Counted from the stretch's first letter, positions 52,873-62,178 are shown. The stretch: DNA of 64,000 nt from Leishmania mexicana MHOM/GT/2001/U1103 (GCF_000234665.1 NC_018323.1:286573-350572); one strand, 5' to 3'. The notes: generated from the sequence alone by a model not told the origin. Made by a program: numbers and translations.

Positions 52873-53238
52873 ATGTCCGCCTACCACGCCAGCAACCCTG
52901 CCGAGGCCCGCCGCGCCGAGTGCGCGCGCCTGCAGGCCAAGTACCCCGGCCACGTCGCCGTGGTTGTCGAGGCGGCCGGAAAGGCCGGCAGCAAGGCGCA
53001 CTTCCTCGCACTGCCGCGCGACGCCACCGTCGCCGAGCTCGAGGCGGCCGTGCGCCAGGCGCTCAGCACCAGCGCCAGGAAGGTGACGCTCGCCATCGAG
53101 GGCTCCACCCCGGCGGCGACCGCCACGGTCGGCGACATCGCCGACGCCTGCAAGCGGGACGACGGCTTCCTGTACGTGAGCGTGTGCAGCGAGCAGACCA
53201 TGGGCGCCTTTGCGACGCTGTGCTTGTCCGGCGATTAG
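52873..53238 (+). CDS. ATG8A: ATG8-like autophagy modifier, copy 1
   Basis: A 121-residue ubiquitin-like protein. The helix RRAECARLQAKYPGHVAVVV matches the family pattern (KAEAERIRxKYPDRIPVIVE), and DDGFLYVSVCSEQTMG matches DGFLYVTYSGENTFG. The predicted ATG4 scissile glycine is G111, preceded by Met instead of the usual Phe, and the ten-residue tail AFATLCLSGD would be removed. Processed ATG8 is conjugated to phosphatidylethanolamine on autophagosomes. Leishmania has ATG8 plus multi-copy ATG8A, B and C families; assignment to ATG8A rests on chromosome context recalled from memory. It is the first copy of the array, with a 5' flank unlike the others and an acceptor AG at 52855-52856, so its 5' UTR and expression may differ. 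Confidence 0.9.
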   Translation: MSAYHASNPAEARRAECARLQAKYPGHVAVVVEAAGKAGSKAHFLALPRDATVAELEAAVRQALSTSARKVTLAIEGSTPAATATVGDIADACKRDDGFLYVSVCSEQTMGAFATLCLSGD

Positions 53239-53368
53239 GACGGAGCCCTCCTCCCTGTTTGTTTTTTCGCTCACCCCTCCCCCTCCCCACTGACTTCGTT
53301 CTGCTGGGTAAACCGCAGCACCGCTGCCATTCTCATGTGTGCTGTTTCCTTGGCTTATCTCATTCCGC

Positions 53369-53410
53369 GTGCGTGTGCGTGTGCGTGTGCGTGTGCGTGT
53401 GCGTGTGCGT
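53369..53410. repeat. (GTGCGT)7 in the spacer after copy 1
   Basis: Seven hexamer units between CATTCCGC and GTGGCGCC in the probable 3' UTR. Copy number varies between spacers (7, 7, 2 and 5). Confidence 0.9.
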
Positions 53411-53929
53411 GTGGCGCCTCCCCTCAGCCCATACGGGAGCTGGTTCCTGGGCCGCGGTCTACGCGGGGACCCCACACACGCACGCGCGCACCCCCGCCCC
53501 GCCGCCGCATGAAGCCTGTGCACCACCCATGTGAGCACGCTTTCTCTGTTTCCGTTCTTCCTCTTCTTTTGCTGCGGGGGCCGTGCTGTCGCTGCGCATA
53601 CAGCCGGCAGCGCGCACCGCCCTCCCTCCAATGTGTACAGCCCATTCGCAGTCCTAGCCGCCCCTCCCCCCACTCGCACAAGCACGCATATCTTGACCGC
53701 CAACGTCCTCCCCCCCCCCTCCCCTCCCGCTGCGCTGCGCTGCAGACGCGGTCGCGTCACACCCGCCCGTCGCACTCCCCTCCCTGCATCTGCCTACTAT
53801 TGCACGGCCCCTCTCCTCCCTCTCCCCTGCCACTCCTCGCCCCGCCTCCCTGTCCCCTTCCTCCTCTGCGCCGCACCGCTCCACGCAGCAGCCCATTTGC
53901 CCCCGCACCGCACCCCCTCCAGACCACCA

Positions 53930-54295
53930 ATGTCCGCCTACCACGCCAGCAACCCTGCCGAGGCCCGCCGCGCCGAGTGCGCGCGCCTGCAGGCCAAGTA
54001 CCCCGGCCACGTCGCCGTGGTTGTCGAGGCGGCCGGAAAGGCCGGCAGCAAGGCGCACTTCCTCGCACTGCCGCGCGACGCCACCGTCGCCGAGCTCGAG
54101 GCGGCCGTGCGCCAGGCGCTCAGCACCAGCGCCAGGAAGGTGACGCTCGCCATCGAGGGCTCCACCCCGGCGGCGACCGCCACGGTCGGCGACATCGCCG
54201 ACGCCTGCAAGCGGGACGACGGCTTCCTGTACGTGAGCGTGTGCAGCGAGCAGACCATGGGCGCCTTTGCGACGCTGTGCTTGTCCGGCGATTAG
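53930..54295 (+). CDS. ATG8A: ATG8-like autophagy modifier, copy 2
   Basis: A 121-residue protein identical to copy 1 by eye, including G111 and the tail AFATLCLSGD. Its upstream spacer carries a C/T-rich tract and the acceptor candidate CCCCCTCCAG just before ACCACCAATG, shared with copies 3-5. The frame is open far upstream of the ATG, but that is spacer translation; the start is set by identity to copy 1. Confidence 0.93.
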   Translation: MSAYHASNPAEARRAECARLQAKYPGHVAVVVEAAGKAGSKAHFLALPRDATVAELEAAVRQALSTSARKVTLAIEGSTPAATATVGDIADACKRDDGFLYVSVCSEQTMGAFATLCLSGD

Positions 54296-54424
54296 GACGG
54301 AGCCCTCCTCCCTGTTTGTTTTTCGCTCACCCCTCCCCCTCCCCACTGACTTCGTTCTGCTGGGTAAACCGCAGCACCGCTGCCATTCTCATGTGTGCTG
54401 TTTCCTTGGCTTATCTCATTCCGC

Positions 54425-54466
54425 GTGCGTGTGCGTGTGCGTGTGCGTGTGCGTGTGCGTGTGCGT
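54425..54466. repeat. (GTGCGT)7 in the spacer after copy 2
   Basis: Same position in the unit as after copy 1, also seven hexamers. Confidence 0.9.
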
Positions 54467-54985
54467 GTGGCGCCTCCCCTCAGCCCATACGGGAGCTGGT
54501 TCCTGGGCCGCGGTCTACGCGGGGACCCCACACACGCACGCGCGCACCCCCGCCCCGCCGCCGCATGAAGCCTGTGCACCACCCATGTGAGCACGCTTTC
54601 TCTGTTTCCGTTCTTCCTCTTCTTTTGCTGCGGGGGCCGTGCTGTCGCTGCGCATACAGCCGGCAGCGCGCACCGCCCTCCCTCCAATGTGTACAGCCCA
54701 TTCGCAGTCCTAGCCGCCCCTCCCCCCACTCGCACAAGCACGCATATCTTGACCGCCAACGTCCTCCCCCCCCCCTCCCCTCCCGCTGCGCTGCGCTGCA
54801 GACGCGGTCGCGTCACACCCGCCCGTCGCACTCCCCTCCCTGCATCTGCCTACTATTGCACGGCCCCTCTCCTCCCTCTCCCCTGCCACTCCTCGCCCCG
54901 CCTCCCTGTCCCCTTCCTCCTCTGCGCCGCACCGCTCCACGCAGCAGCCCATTTGCCCCCGCACCGCACCCCCTCCAGACCACCA

Positions 54986-55351
54986 ATGTCCGCCTACCAC
55001 GCCAGCAACCCTGCCGAGGCCCGCCGCGCCGAGTGCGCGCGCCTGCAGGCCAAGTACCCCGGCCACGTCGCCGTGGTTGTCGAGGCGGCCGGAAAGGCCG
55101 GCAGCAAGGCGCACTTCCTCGCACTGCCGCGCGACGCCACCGTCGCCGAGCTCGAGGCGGCCGTGCGCCAGGCGCTCAGCACCAGCGCCAGGAAGGTGAC
55201 GCTCGCCATCGAGGGCTCCACCCCGGCGGCGACCGCCACGGTCGGCGACATCGCCGACGCCTGCAAGCGGGACGACGGCTTCCTGTACGTGAGCGTGTGC
55301 AGCGAGCAGACCATGGGCGCCTTTGCGACGCTGTGCTTGTCCGGCGATTAG
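54986..55351 (+). CDS. ATG8A: ATG8-like autophagy modifier, copy 3
   Basis: Again 121 residues and identical to copies 1 and 2 by eye, with tail AFATLCLSGD after G111. Its downstream spacer has only two hexamer units, which accounts for the 30-base shorter period to copy 4 together with one-base homopolymer differences. The start is set by identity with copy 1 and the shared acceptor CCCCCTCCAG. Confidence 0.93.
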   Translation: MSAYHASNPAEARRAECARLQAKYPGHVAVVVEAAGKAGSKAHFLALPRDATVAELEAAVRQALSTSARKVTLAIEGSTPAATATVGDIADACKRDDGFLYVSVCSEQTMGAFATLCLSGD

Positions 55352-55481
55352 GACGGAGCCCTCCTCCCTGTTTGTTTTTTCGCTCACCCCTCCCCCTCCC
55401 CACTGACTTCGTTCTGCTGGGTAAACCGCAGCACCGCTGCCATTCTCATGTGTGCTGTTTCCTTGGCTTATCTCATTCCGC

Positions 55482-55493
55482 GTGCGTGTGCGT
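55482..55493. repeat. (GTGCGT)2 in the spacer after copy 3
   Basis: The contracted allele of the same spacer microsatellite. Confidence 0.85.
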
Positions 55494-56011
55494 GTGGCGC
55501 CTCCCCTCAGCCCATACGGGAGCTGGTTCCTGGGCCGCGGTCTACGCGGGGACCCCACACACGCACGCGCGCACCCCCGCCCCGCCGCCGCATGAAGCCT
55601 GTGCACCACCCATGTGAGCACGCTTTCTCTGTTTCCGTTCTTCCTCTTCTCTTGCTGCGGGGGCCGTGCTGTCGCTGCGCATACAGCCGGCAGCGCGCAC
55701 CGCCCTCCCTCCAATGTGTACAGCCCATTCGCAGTCCTAGCCGCCCCTCCCCCCACTCGCACAAGCACGCATATCTTGACCGCCAACGTCCTCCCCCCCC
55801 CTCCCCTCCCGCTGCGCTGCGCTGCAGACGCGGTCGCGTCACACCCGCCCGTCGCACTCCCCTCCCTGCATCTGCCTACTATTGCACGGCCCCTCTCCTC
55901 CCTCTCCCCTGCCACTCCTCGCCCCGCCTCCCTGTCCCCTTCCTCCTCTGCGCCGCACCGCTCCACGCAGCAGCCCATTTGCCCCCGCACCGCACCCCCT
56001 CCAGACCACCA

Positions 56012-56389
56012 ATGTCCGCCTACCACGCCAGCAACCCTGCCGAGGCCCGCCGCGCCGAGTGCGCGCGCCTGCAGGCCAAGTACCCCGGCCACGTCGCCGT
56101 GGTTGTCGAGGCGGCCGGAAAGGCCGGCAGCAAGGCGCACTTCCTCGCACTGCCGCGCGACGCCACCGTCGCCGAGCTCGAGGCGGCCGTGCGCCAGGCG
56201 CTCAGCACCAGCGCCAGGAAGGTGACGCTCGCCATCGAGGGCTCCACCCCGGCGGCGACCGCCACGGTCGGCGACATCGCCGACGCCTGCAAGCGGGACG
56301 ACGGCTTCCTGTACGTGAGCGTGTGCAGCGAGCAGACCATGGGCGTCATCGCTGGTCCCTGCTTCGCCCTGGACTCCGGCAGTATCTAG
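56012..56389 (+). CDS. ATG8A: ATG8-like autophagy modifier, copy 4, alternative tail
   Basis: A 125-residue protein. Residues 1-111 are identical to copies 1-3; the tail is then VIAGPCFALDSGSI, 14 residues in place of 10. At DNA level the change begins immediately after the GGC codon of G111 and continues about 22 bases past the stop, after which the standard spacer resumes at CCCTCCTCCCTG (56413). This is a clean cassette replacement covering exactly the pro-peptide and the start of the 3' UTR. If ATG4 cuts at G111, the mature protein equals copies 1-3. Confidence 0.92.
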   Translation: MSAYHASNPAEARRAECARLQAKYPGHVAVVVEAAGKAGSKAHFLALPRDATVAELEAAVRQALSTSARKVTLAIEGSTPAATATVGDIADACKRDDGFLYVSVCSEQTMGVIAGPCFALDSGSI

Positions 56390-56532
56390 CCAGCGCGGCA
56401 TTCGCGCTTTCCCTCCTCCCTGTTTGTTTTTCGCTCACTCCTCCCCCTCCCCACTGACTTCGTTCTGCTGGGTAAACCGCAGCACCGCTGCCATTCTCAT
56501 GTGTGCTGTTTCCTTGGCTTATCTCATTCCGC

Positions 56533-56562
56533 GTGCGTGTGCGTGTGCGTGTGCGTGTGCGT
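56533..56562. repeat. (GTGCGT)5 in the spacer after copy 4
   Basis: Five hexamer units at the same spacer position. Confidence 0.88.
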
Positions 56563-57082
56563 GTGGCGCCTCCCCTCAGCCCATACGGGAGCTGGTTCCT
56601 GGGCCGCGGTCTACGCGGGGACCCCACACACGCACGCGCGCACCCCCGCCCCGCCGCCGCATGAAGCCTGTGCACCACCCATGTGAGCACGCTTTCTCTG
56701 TTTCCGTTCTTCCTCTTCTTTTGCTGCGGGGGCCGTGCTGTCGCTGCGCATACAGCCGGCAGCGCGCACCGCCCTCCCTCCAATGTGTACAGCCCATTCG
56801 CAGTCCTAGCCGCCCCTCCCCCCACTCGCACAAGCACGCATATCTTGACCGCCAACGTCCTCCCCCCCCCCCTCCCCTCCCGCTGCGCTGCGCTGCAGAC
56901 GCGGTCGCGTCACACCCGCCCGTCGCACTCCCCTCCCTGCATCTGCCTACTATTGCACGGCCCCTCTCCTCCCTCTCCCCTGCCACTCCTCGCCCCGCCT
57001 CCCTGTCCCCTTCCTCCTCTGCGCCGCACCGCTCCACGCAGCAGCCCATTTGCCCCCGCACCGCACCCCCTCCAGACCACCA

Positions 57083-57448
57083 ATGTCCGCCTACCACGCC
57101 AGCAACCCTGCCGAGGCCCGCCGCGCCGAGTGCGCGCGCCTGCAGGCCAAGTACCCCGGCCACGTCGCCGTGGTTGTCGAGGCGGCCGGAAAGGCCGGCA
57201 GCAAGGCGCACTTCCTCGCACTGCCGCGCGACGCCACCGTCGCTGAGCTCGAGGCGGCCGTGCGCCAGGCGCTCAGCACCAGCGCCAGGAAGGTGACGCT
57301 CGCCATCGAGGGCTCCACCCCGGCGGCGACCGCCACGGTCGGCGACATCGCCGACGCCTGCAAGCGGGACGACGGCTTCCTGTACGTGAGCGTGTGCAGC
57401 GAGCAGACCATGGGCAGCTGTGCGACGCGGTGCTTCTCTACCGACTAG
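57083..57448 (+). CDS. ATG8A: ATG8-like autophagy modifier, copy 5, alternative tail
   Basis: The last array copy, 121 residues. Residues 1-111 match the others (one silent C-to-T change near 57244), and the tail is SCATRCFSTD. Homology to the array stops at the glycine codon; everything downstream, including the 3' UTR, is unique. It is therefore the only array copy with its own 3' UTR and may be regulated separately. Confidence 0.92.
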   Translation: MSAYHASNPAEARRAECARLQAKYPGHVAVVVEAAGKAGSKAHFLALPRDATVAELEAAVRQALSTSARKVTLAIEGSTPAATATVGDIADACKRDDGFLYVSVCSEQTMGSCATRCFSTD

Positions 57449-58031
57449 TGTGCCTGCTCTGAGGCCCACTGCACTCATCGGCCCTCCAGACTTTGGGATG
57501 CGTTTTGTTCTTCCATTCTACCTCATGTGATCCACTGTAACGTTTGCTCTCGATTCTCTTCTTGTGCGTGTTCTTCGTCTCCCTCCCCTTCCTCCGCCCG
57601 ATGTTTTTCTTGGAAGGACGCGCTGTCCTGCTGCTCGGCGCGCCTGTGGCGGATAATGAAAAGGGCGCCTCTGCCCTTTTTTTTCAGGCTTTCCTCTTCC
57701 TGTATAGCCGTGCCGTGGTGGTGCTGCTGTGTGTGTGTGTGTCGGGGGGGGGCGCTGTTCCTGCCGGTCCCCCGTGCCTCTTCTGCGATGATCTCTTTCT
57801 ATTTTCCTGTCACCCCGCCGACCCTCACGCAATCGCGGACACACGCGTTTCTTTTTCCCGGCTTTCTACCAGCGCCGCCTCTTCTGGGCATCGCTCTGGT
57901 GCACTCGTCTCCTCCCCTTCCCCTGCACGGCGCTCGTGTTGGGGAATGTGCCGAGGGTCGTATCGCCTGCTTTCGGCGCATCGCTTGCTGCCCGCGGCCT
58001 CCTGGCCCGAGTCTAGCCACCTCCACCTGCA
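57449..58031. other. Spacer between array and relic
   Basis: Unique sequence after copy 5; its probable 3' UTR. No coding sequence supported. Confidence 0.6.
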
Positions 58032-58340
58032 CGCGAGTGCGAGCGGCTGCTGACGAAGCACGCCGGCGCGGTGCCCTTCGTGGTGGAGTCAGCCAACGCC
58101 CGCATGCAGCCTCTGTGCCCCTGGCGCGACAACTTGGTGGTGAAACCGTAGGCAGTGGTGCGCGGCGTGGTGGAGCTGGCAGACATGAAGCTGGGCATCG
58201 TCGTCGGCGATAGGTGTGCGTGCCCAATGGAGTTTGTGGGCAGCACCAACCATCACCTGAAGAACACCCTGAACCACCCGAGACTTCATGGCCAGCCTCC
58301 TCTGAGCTGCACTGCCTGGCGCACAGGCTTGTCACCTTGA
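58032..58340 (+). pseudogene. Eroded ATG8-like relic
   Basis: The + frame from 58032 reads RECERLLTKHAGAVPFVVES followed by ANARMQPL, aligning with RAECERVCREHPEQLPVVVE / SANSSHVRFL of the intact paralogue at 59097. CPWRDNLVV then matches the AVPRDATVA position. A TAG at 58149-58151 interrupts the frame, which continues with VVRGVVELADMKLGIVVGD, corresponding to the KKVALAIEG strand region. There is no start codon (TAG at 58014-58016), and no recognisable DGFLYV or glycine end. The DNA match to 59097 is visible too (GAGTGCGAGCG; GTGGTGGAGTCAGCCAAC). It resembles 59097 more than the array copies in places, so it is an older member of the cluster. Confidence 0.7.
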
Positions 58341-59096
58341 AGACGAGGCGCTGTCGACCTTTCCTCCTGTGGAGCTGACCGCATCGCCACGCACAAGCTT
58401 GCGGTCCACGCAAGAACAAGAACCACCTCTGCCAAACGGTTGTTCGGGCATCCCAATCCCTTCGCTCGTTGGTTTTGTGTCGTTTTTCTGCGTCATGTCT
58501 CTGAGCCCCTTCATGTGTACGTGCACCGTCTGTGCGTGCGTGCCTAGCTCTCTCTCTCTCACTCTCTCCTGCCCTCCCCCCTGTTTCCCTGTGGGCATGT
58601 TGATGCGTCGCATCACGGCTGTTTTATATTTTGCAAGGGAGGGAGCATTTTCGGGGGAAAAAAAGACCCCCTCGTTGCACGTTCTCTTGGCCTCTTCTCT
58701 CGCCTCCACCGCCTCCCATGCGAACGAATCGCTAAGCATGCGCAAGCCGACGAGCCTTCTTGGCTTGGCACAGGTGGTCCTGTGGGGGCTGCGGTTGTGG
58801 GGAAGGGGGTCCACTGAACGTCAGTGTGTCCGTCACTCCAGTTGATGCTTCGCCTGTCCCAATGCCTGCCTCCTCCTCCTCCCATCCCTCCGATCTCTCT
58901 GACACGCACTCCTCCGGTGTACATGCATCTGCGAACCGCCCGCGTTCACGCTAGTAGCACCGTTCCCACCGCCCTACCCTATACGACGTGAGCACACACC
59001 CTTTCCATCCCACCTCGTCCCCTCGTCTCCAGAGCACTCCTACATCCCCCGCAGTTTGCTTACAGCACCGCAGCCTCTCCTTTTCTCCCCGCCCTC
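58341..59096. other. Spacer upstream of the diverged ATG8 paralogue
   Basis: No coding sequence supported. CT-rich, with candidate acceptors CGTCTCCAG (AG at 59030-59031) and TTGCTTACAG (AG at 59064-59065) for the downstream gene. Confidence 0.6.
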
Positions 59097-59507
59097 ATGT
59101 CCATGTACCAGTCGCTGATCCCTGCCGACGCGCGTCGTGCGGAGTGCGAGCGTGTGTGCCGCGAGCACCCCGAGCAGCTGCCGGTGGTGGTCGAGTCGGC
59201 CAACTCGAGCCACGTCCGCTTCCTCGCCGTTCCGCGCGACGCCACCGTGGCGGACCTCGAGGCTGAGGTGCGCCAGACGCTGGGGACGGCAAACAAGAAG
59301 GTGGCGCTGGCGATCGAGGGCTCCAGTCCTGCTTCGACGACGGTGCTGGGCGACATCTTCGACGCCTTCAAGCAGGTCGACGGCTTCCTCTACGTCTCGT
59401 GCACGCGCGAGTCGGCGATGGGCGCCAGGGATATTTGCTGTTTTGGCAACACGGGCAAGTATTTTGCGGATATCGAGAATAACCCAAACCTGCTTGGCTC
59501 CCTGTAA
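59097..59507 (+). CDS. Diverged ATG8-like protein with 27-residue tail
   Basis: A 136-residue ATG8-like protein, clearly homologous but not identical to the array copies: RRAECERVCREHPEQLPVVV in the helix-strand region, VPRDATVADLEAEVRQTL, KKVALAIEGSSPAS, and DGFLYVSCTRESAMG at the end. The predicted processing glycine is G109, again after Met. The tail ARDICCFGNTG and onward to NNPNLLGSL is 27 residues, much longer than in the array copies and unusually long for the family. It has been free of the homogenisation that keeps the array copies identical, so it may have its own function or its own ATG4 requirement. Confidence 0.88.
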   Translation: MSMYQSLIPADARRAECERVCREHPEQLPVVVESANSSHVRFLAVPRDATVADLEAEVRQTLGTANKKVALAIEGSSPASTTVLGDIFDAFKQVDGFLYVSCTRESAMGARDICCFGNTGKYFADIENNPNLLGSL

Positions 59508-61812
59508 CGCCAACCAGGCTCTGTCGCCGGGGATGCTGTTAGTGTTGGCAACGGTAAGCGCATTCTGTGGTGAAAGGCTGCTGCGAAAGGATATGTAGTG
59601 AGTCCTCGGCACCTGCTATGCTTGTCAGGTCGCCCGCCTCGGCCTCTAGCCGCTTACGTGGCACACATGACCTCTCTGGGTTTGGCGGATGGTCCGTATA
59701 GTGCGTACGCATGAGGTTTGTTCTCTCTTTTGTTCTTTCGCGGCACTGATGGCCCCACCCCTCCTCATCCCTCCATCACCTGCCTGTCTGTTTCGCAGAC
59801 ACACACTCCAGCCGAGGGCGGGGAATGTCCCGTTAGTTTGTCCAAGTAGAGCAGAGGATGGCAGGTTGATAAAGTGATTCGGCCGAGTGGATAGGGACTA
59901 CCGTTGCCCGTTTTCCTTCCCCGGATCCCCCCCCACCCTCCCACCCTCCCTCCCCTGCATGTTGATATATATATTTATACATGTTATTGCGGTGACACGT
60001 TCCTCTGTATATTCGCATGGGTGGCCGTGGCGCGTCCGAAAAGAATGCGTTGAACGCAACCCCGGGGAAACACAAGGCAACGTAACATGGAAAACAAAAG
60101 AGCGGGGGAAGGACCTGAAAAGAGAACACCCATATCCTGCCTGCCTGCCTGCGTGTGTGTTTGTGGGAGTTTTCGTCTGGAGAACATTTGGTGCTCTGCT
60201 CCCGGGCTCCGGGGAGAACCGGTGTGACCTGGTGAAGAGTCTTGACCACAATTGAGGTGGAAAGGGGGAGGAGGAGGGTAGGCAGCTGCTGGAGCCGCGA
60301 GCGAGCAGCCACGAAGAAGTTGACGGAAGCGAGACAGGGGCGGCTTCGTGCTTTTTTTTCGTGACAGTGTGTCTACTCTGGAGCACCATCATATACCGTG
60401 CCGTCCCCCTCCCCCCTTGCTTCCTCTACTCCCTCGTGCGAGCTCTCCTGGCGACGCAGCTGAGGGTGTTAGTGGTAGCTTTGTCTTGTTCAGTCGACGC
60501 AGGCACTGTGTTTGCCCTCACAGCGCCTCGAGCACCTCACATCCTGCCCTTCGTATCTTGTGCAGAGGAGAGCAGAGGGCGCGTGGACGTCTCTCTCTCC
60601 TCCCCCGCAGCCTTGGCTGCCTCGCACTCCGCACTTCCTGTCGTGCTCGCATCACCGTACCTTTTTTTGAATTTCTCTCTCTCTGCCGCTGTCAGCGTAT
60701 GGTTGTGTCACTCCCGCAGTGGCTGTGTTCATGTGTTTCTAGCTTGCCCAACACACGCGCATCTCGGGACGCAGCGTCTACACGCACGCCACGCCAAAAG
60801 CCTCGGTGGTGTACCGGTACGCCAAGGGGGAGGGGGGGTGGCAGGGTTCGCTGTTTCTCTCTCCTCCCCTCTTCCTCTCTCTCTCTCTCTCTCTCTCTCT
60901 ACATAGGTTTTTTTTTCTCTTGTGTGCGTGTGTGCCTCTGCCATTCATTGCAGCCCTCCCCCTCCGTCTTCTCACTTGACTTCTCCTCTCCCCTTTTCGC
61001 ATGTCTCTCGGGTTTGTCCCGTGTGTCACAGGGTCGAGCTCACTGTCGATGCCAGGAAGTGGCGCTGTGCGCTATGTGGCGGCCTCCTGTTTCTCCTTGT
61101 ATGTGGGTGTGTCGCAGCAGACACGTGTGCAAAGCTTTGTCTGTGTGTTTTCCCTTACATCCGCCCTTCTGAGTGCTGGAGTGCGTGCCGGAAGCTGGAA
61201 GCGCTGCTGCACACTCGGGTCTCATTTCAACCACTTTTTGCCTTCGCTGGTGTGTGCCCTGTGGATGTGTGGGTGTGTGCAACAGGCTCATCTACCCCCA
61301 CCCCACCAGCCCACCCTCATTCTTGTTCCCTTTCCCGCTGCATGACCCACTCTTTGGGGCCCACTTCATGTGACCAGTTGCCTCGGCTTGGCCTCCCCCA
61401 CCCCCACCCCACCTTCCTTCCTTCCTTGCTGGCGAGCACACGACAAGGGCGCGCTGTATTTAGTCATCGCTGTGCTTGCGAGCTGGTGCCTACTTCCGTT
61501 GCCCTTGTTCCATACTACCTCCCTCGACCGCCGGTCTGCGGGTGGCTGCAATCGACTTTCCCACCACGCCCACGATCGCTTGGGCTACATGTCTCATCCC
61601 TCAAGAAAAACACGACACTCCACACGATATACCCCATTTCCCCACGCAACCCTCCCTCATCTCTCCTCTCTCTCTACACTCTCCCGCGACTCGCTCCCAA
61701 CCCTGCCCTAGAAATTCACACCTCGTCGCGCCCTCCTCGCTCACCCCTGCCACCCTCCCTAAGGTCATCATCACTCTTCTTCCCCTCGCCCACTGCCCAC
61801 GTTCCCTTCATC
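59508..61812. other. Long spacer between diverged paralogue and last ATG8 copy
   Basis: No gene supported in 2.3 kb and no further ATG8 relic recognised. It holds a CT run at 60875-60900. The probable acceptor for the last copy is CCCTGCCCTAG with AG at 61710-61711. Confidence 0.6.
60875..60900. repeat. (CT)13 microsatellite
   Basis: An uninterrupted CT run, followed by a T-rich stretch that could also act in trans-splicing. Confidence 0.85.
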
Positions 61813-62178
61813 ATGTCCGCCTACCACGCCAGCAACCCTGCCGAAGCCCGCCGCGCCGAGTGCGCGCGCCTGCAGGCCAAGTACCCCGGCCACGTCGCCG
61901 TGGTTGTCGAGGCGGCCGGAAAGGCCGGCAGCAAGGCGCACTTCCTCACGCTGCCGCGCGACGCCACCGTCGCCGAGCTCGAGGCGGCCGTGCGCCAGGC
62001 GCTCAGCACCAGCGCCAGGAAGGTGACGCTCGCCATCGAGGGCTCCACCCCGGCGGCGACCGCCACGGTCGGCGACATCGCCGACGCCTGCAAGCGGGAC
62101 GACGGCTTCCTGTACGTGAGCGTGTGCAGCGAGCAGACCATGGGCGCCTTTGCGACGCTGTGCTTGTCCGGTGCTTAG
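61813..62178 (+). CDS. ATG8A: ATG8-like autophagy modifier, isolated copy 7
   Basis: A 121-residue protein nearly identical to array copy 1, about 4.4 kb beyond the array and past the diverged paralogue. By eye the coding sequence has five base changes, giving A46T and D121A; the tail is AFATLCLSGA after G111. Similarity starts at the ATG and ends about 20 bases after the stop (GGCCCTCCTCCCT), with unrelated flanks on both sides. The gene therefore has private 5' and 3' UTRs, while its coding part appears to be kept like the array by gene conversion. Confidence 0.92.
   Translation: MSAYHASNPAEARRAECARLQAKYPGHVAVVVEAAGKAGSKAHFLTLPRDATVAELEAAVRQALSTSARKVTLAIEGSTPAATATVGDIADACKRDDGFLYVSVCSEQTMGAFATLCLSGA

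Larger units (their letters stand above)
52873..57448 (+). repeat. Tandem array of five ATG8 gene units (period 1026-1071 bp)
   Basis: Start codons at 52873, 53930, 54986, 56012 and 57083 give periods of 1057, 1056, 1026 and 1071. Each unit is one ATG8 coding sequence plus about 690 bases of spacer that serves as 3' UTR, acceptor and 5' UTR of the next copy. Spacers are almost identical apart from a (GTGCGT)n tract, short C or T runs and the 3' end of copy 4. Homology starts right at copy 1's ATG (CCACCAATGTCC is shared; sequence further upstream is not) and ends at the glycine codon of copy 5. The near-perfect identity means recent amplification or ongoing homogenisation. Confidence 0.95.

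Noticed and set aside
53335..55617. A 760-codon open frame across the ATG8 array on the + strand
   Set aside because: It is a shadow: one unit length (1056) is divisible by three, so a non-ATG8 frame stays open across successive units. It runs out of phase with ATG8 and has low-complexity Arg/Pro composition.
54710..56401. A 563-codon open frame on the minus strand of the ATG8 array
   Set aside because: Same cause: an antisense frame kept open by repeat lengths divisible by three (1056 and 1026) and GC-rich codons.
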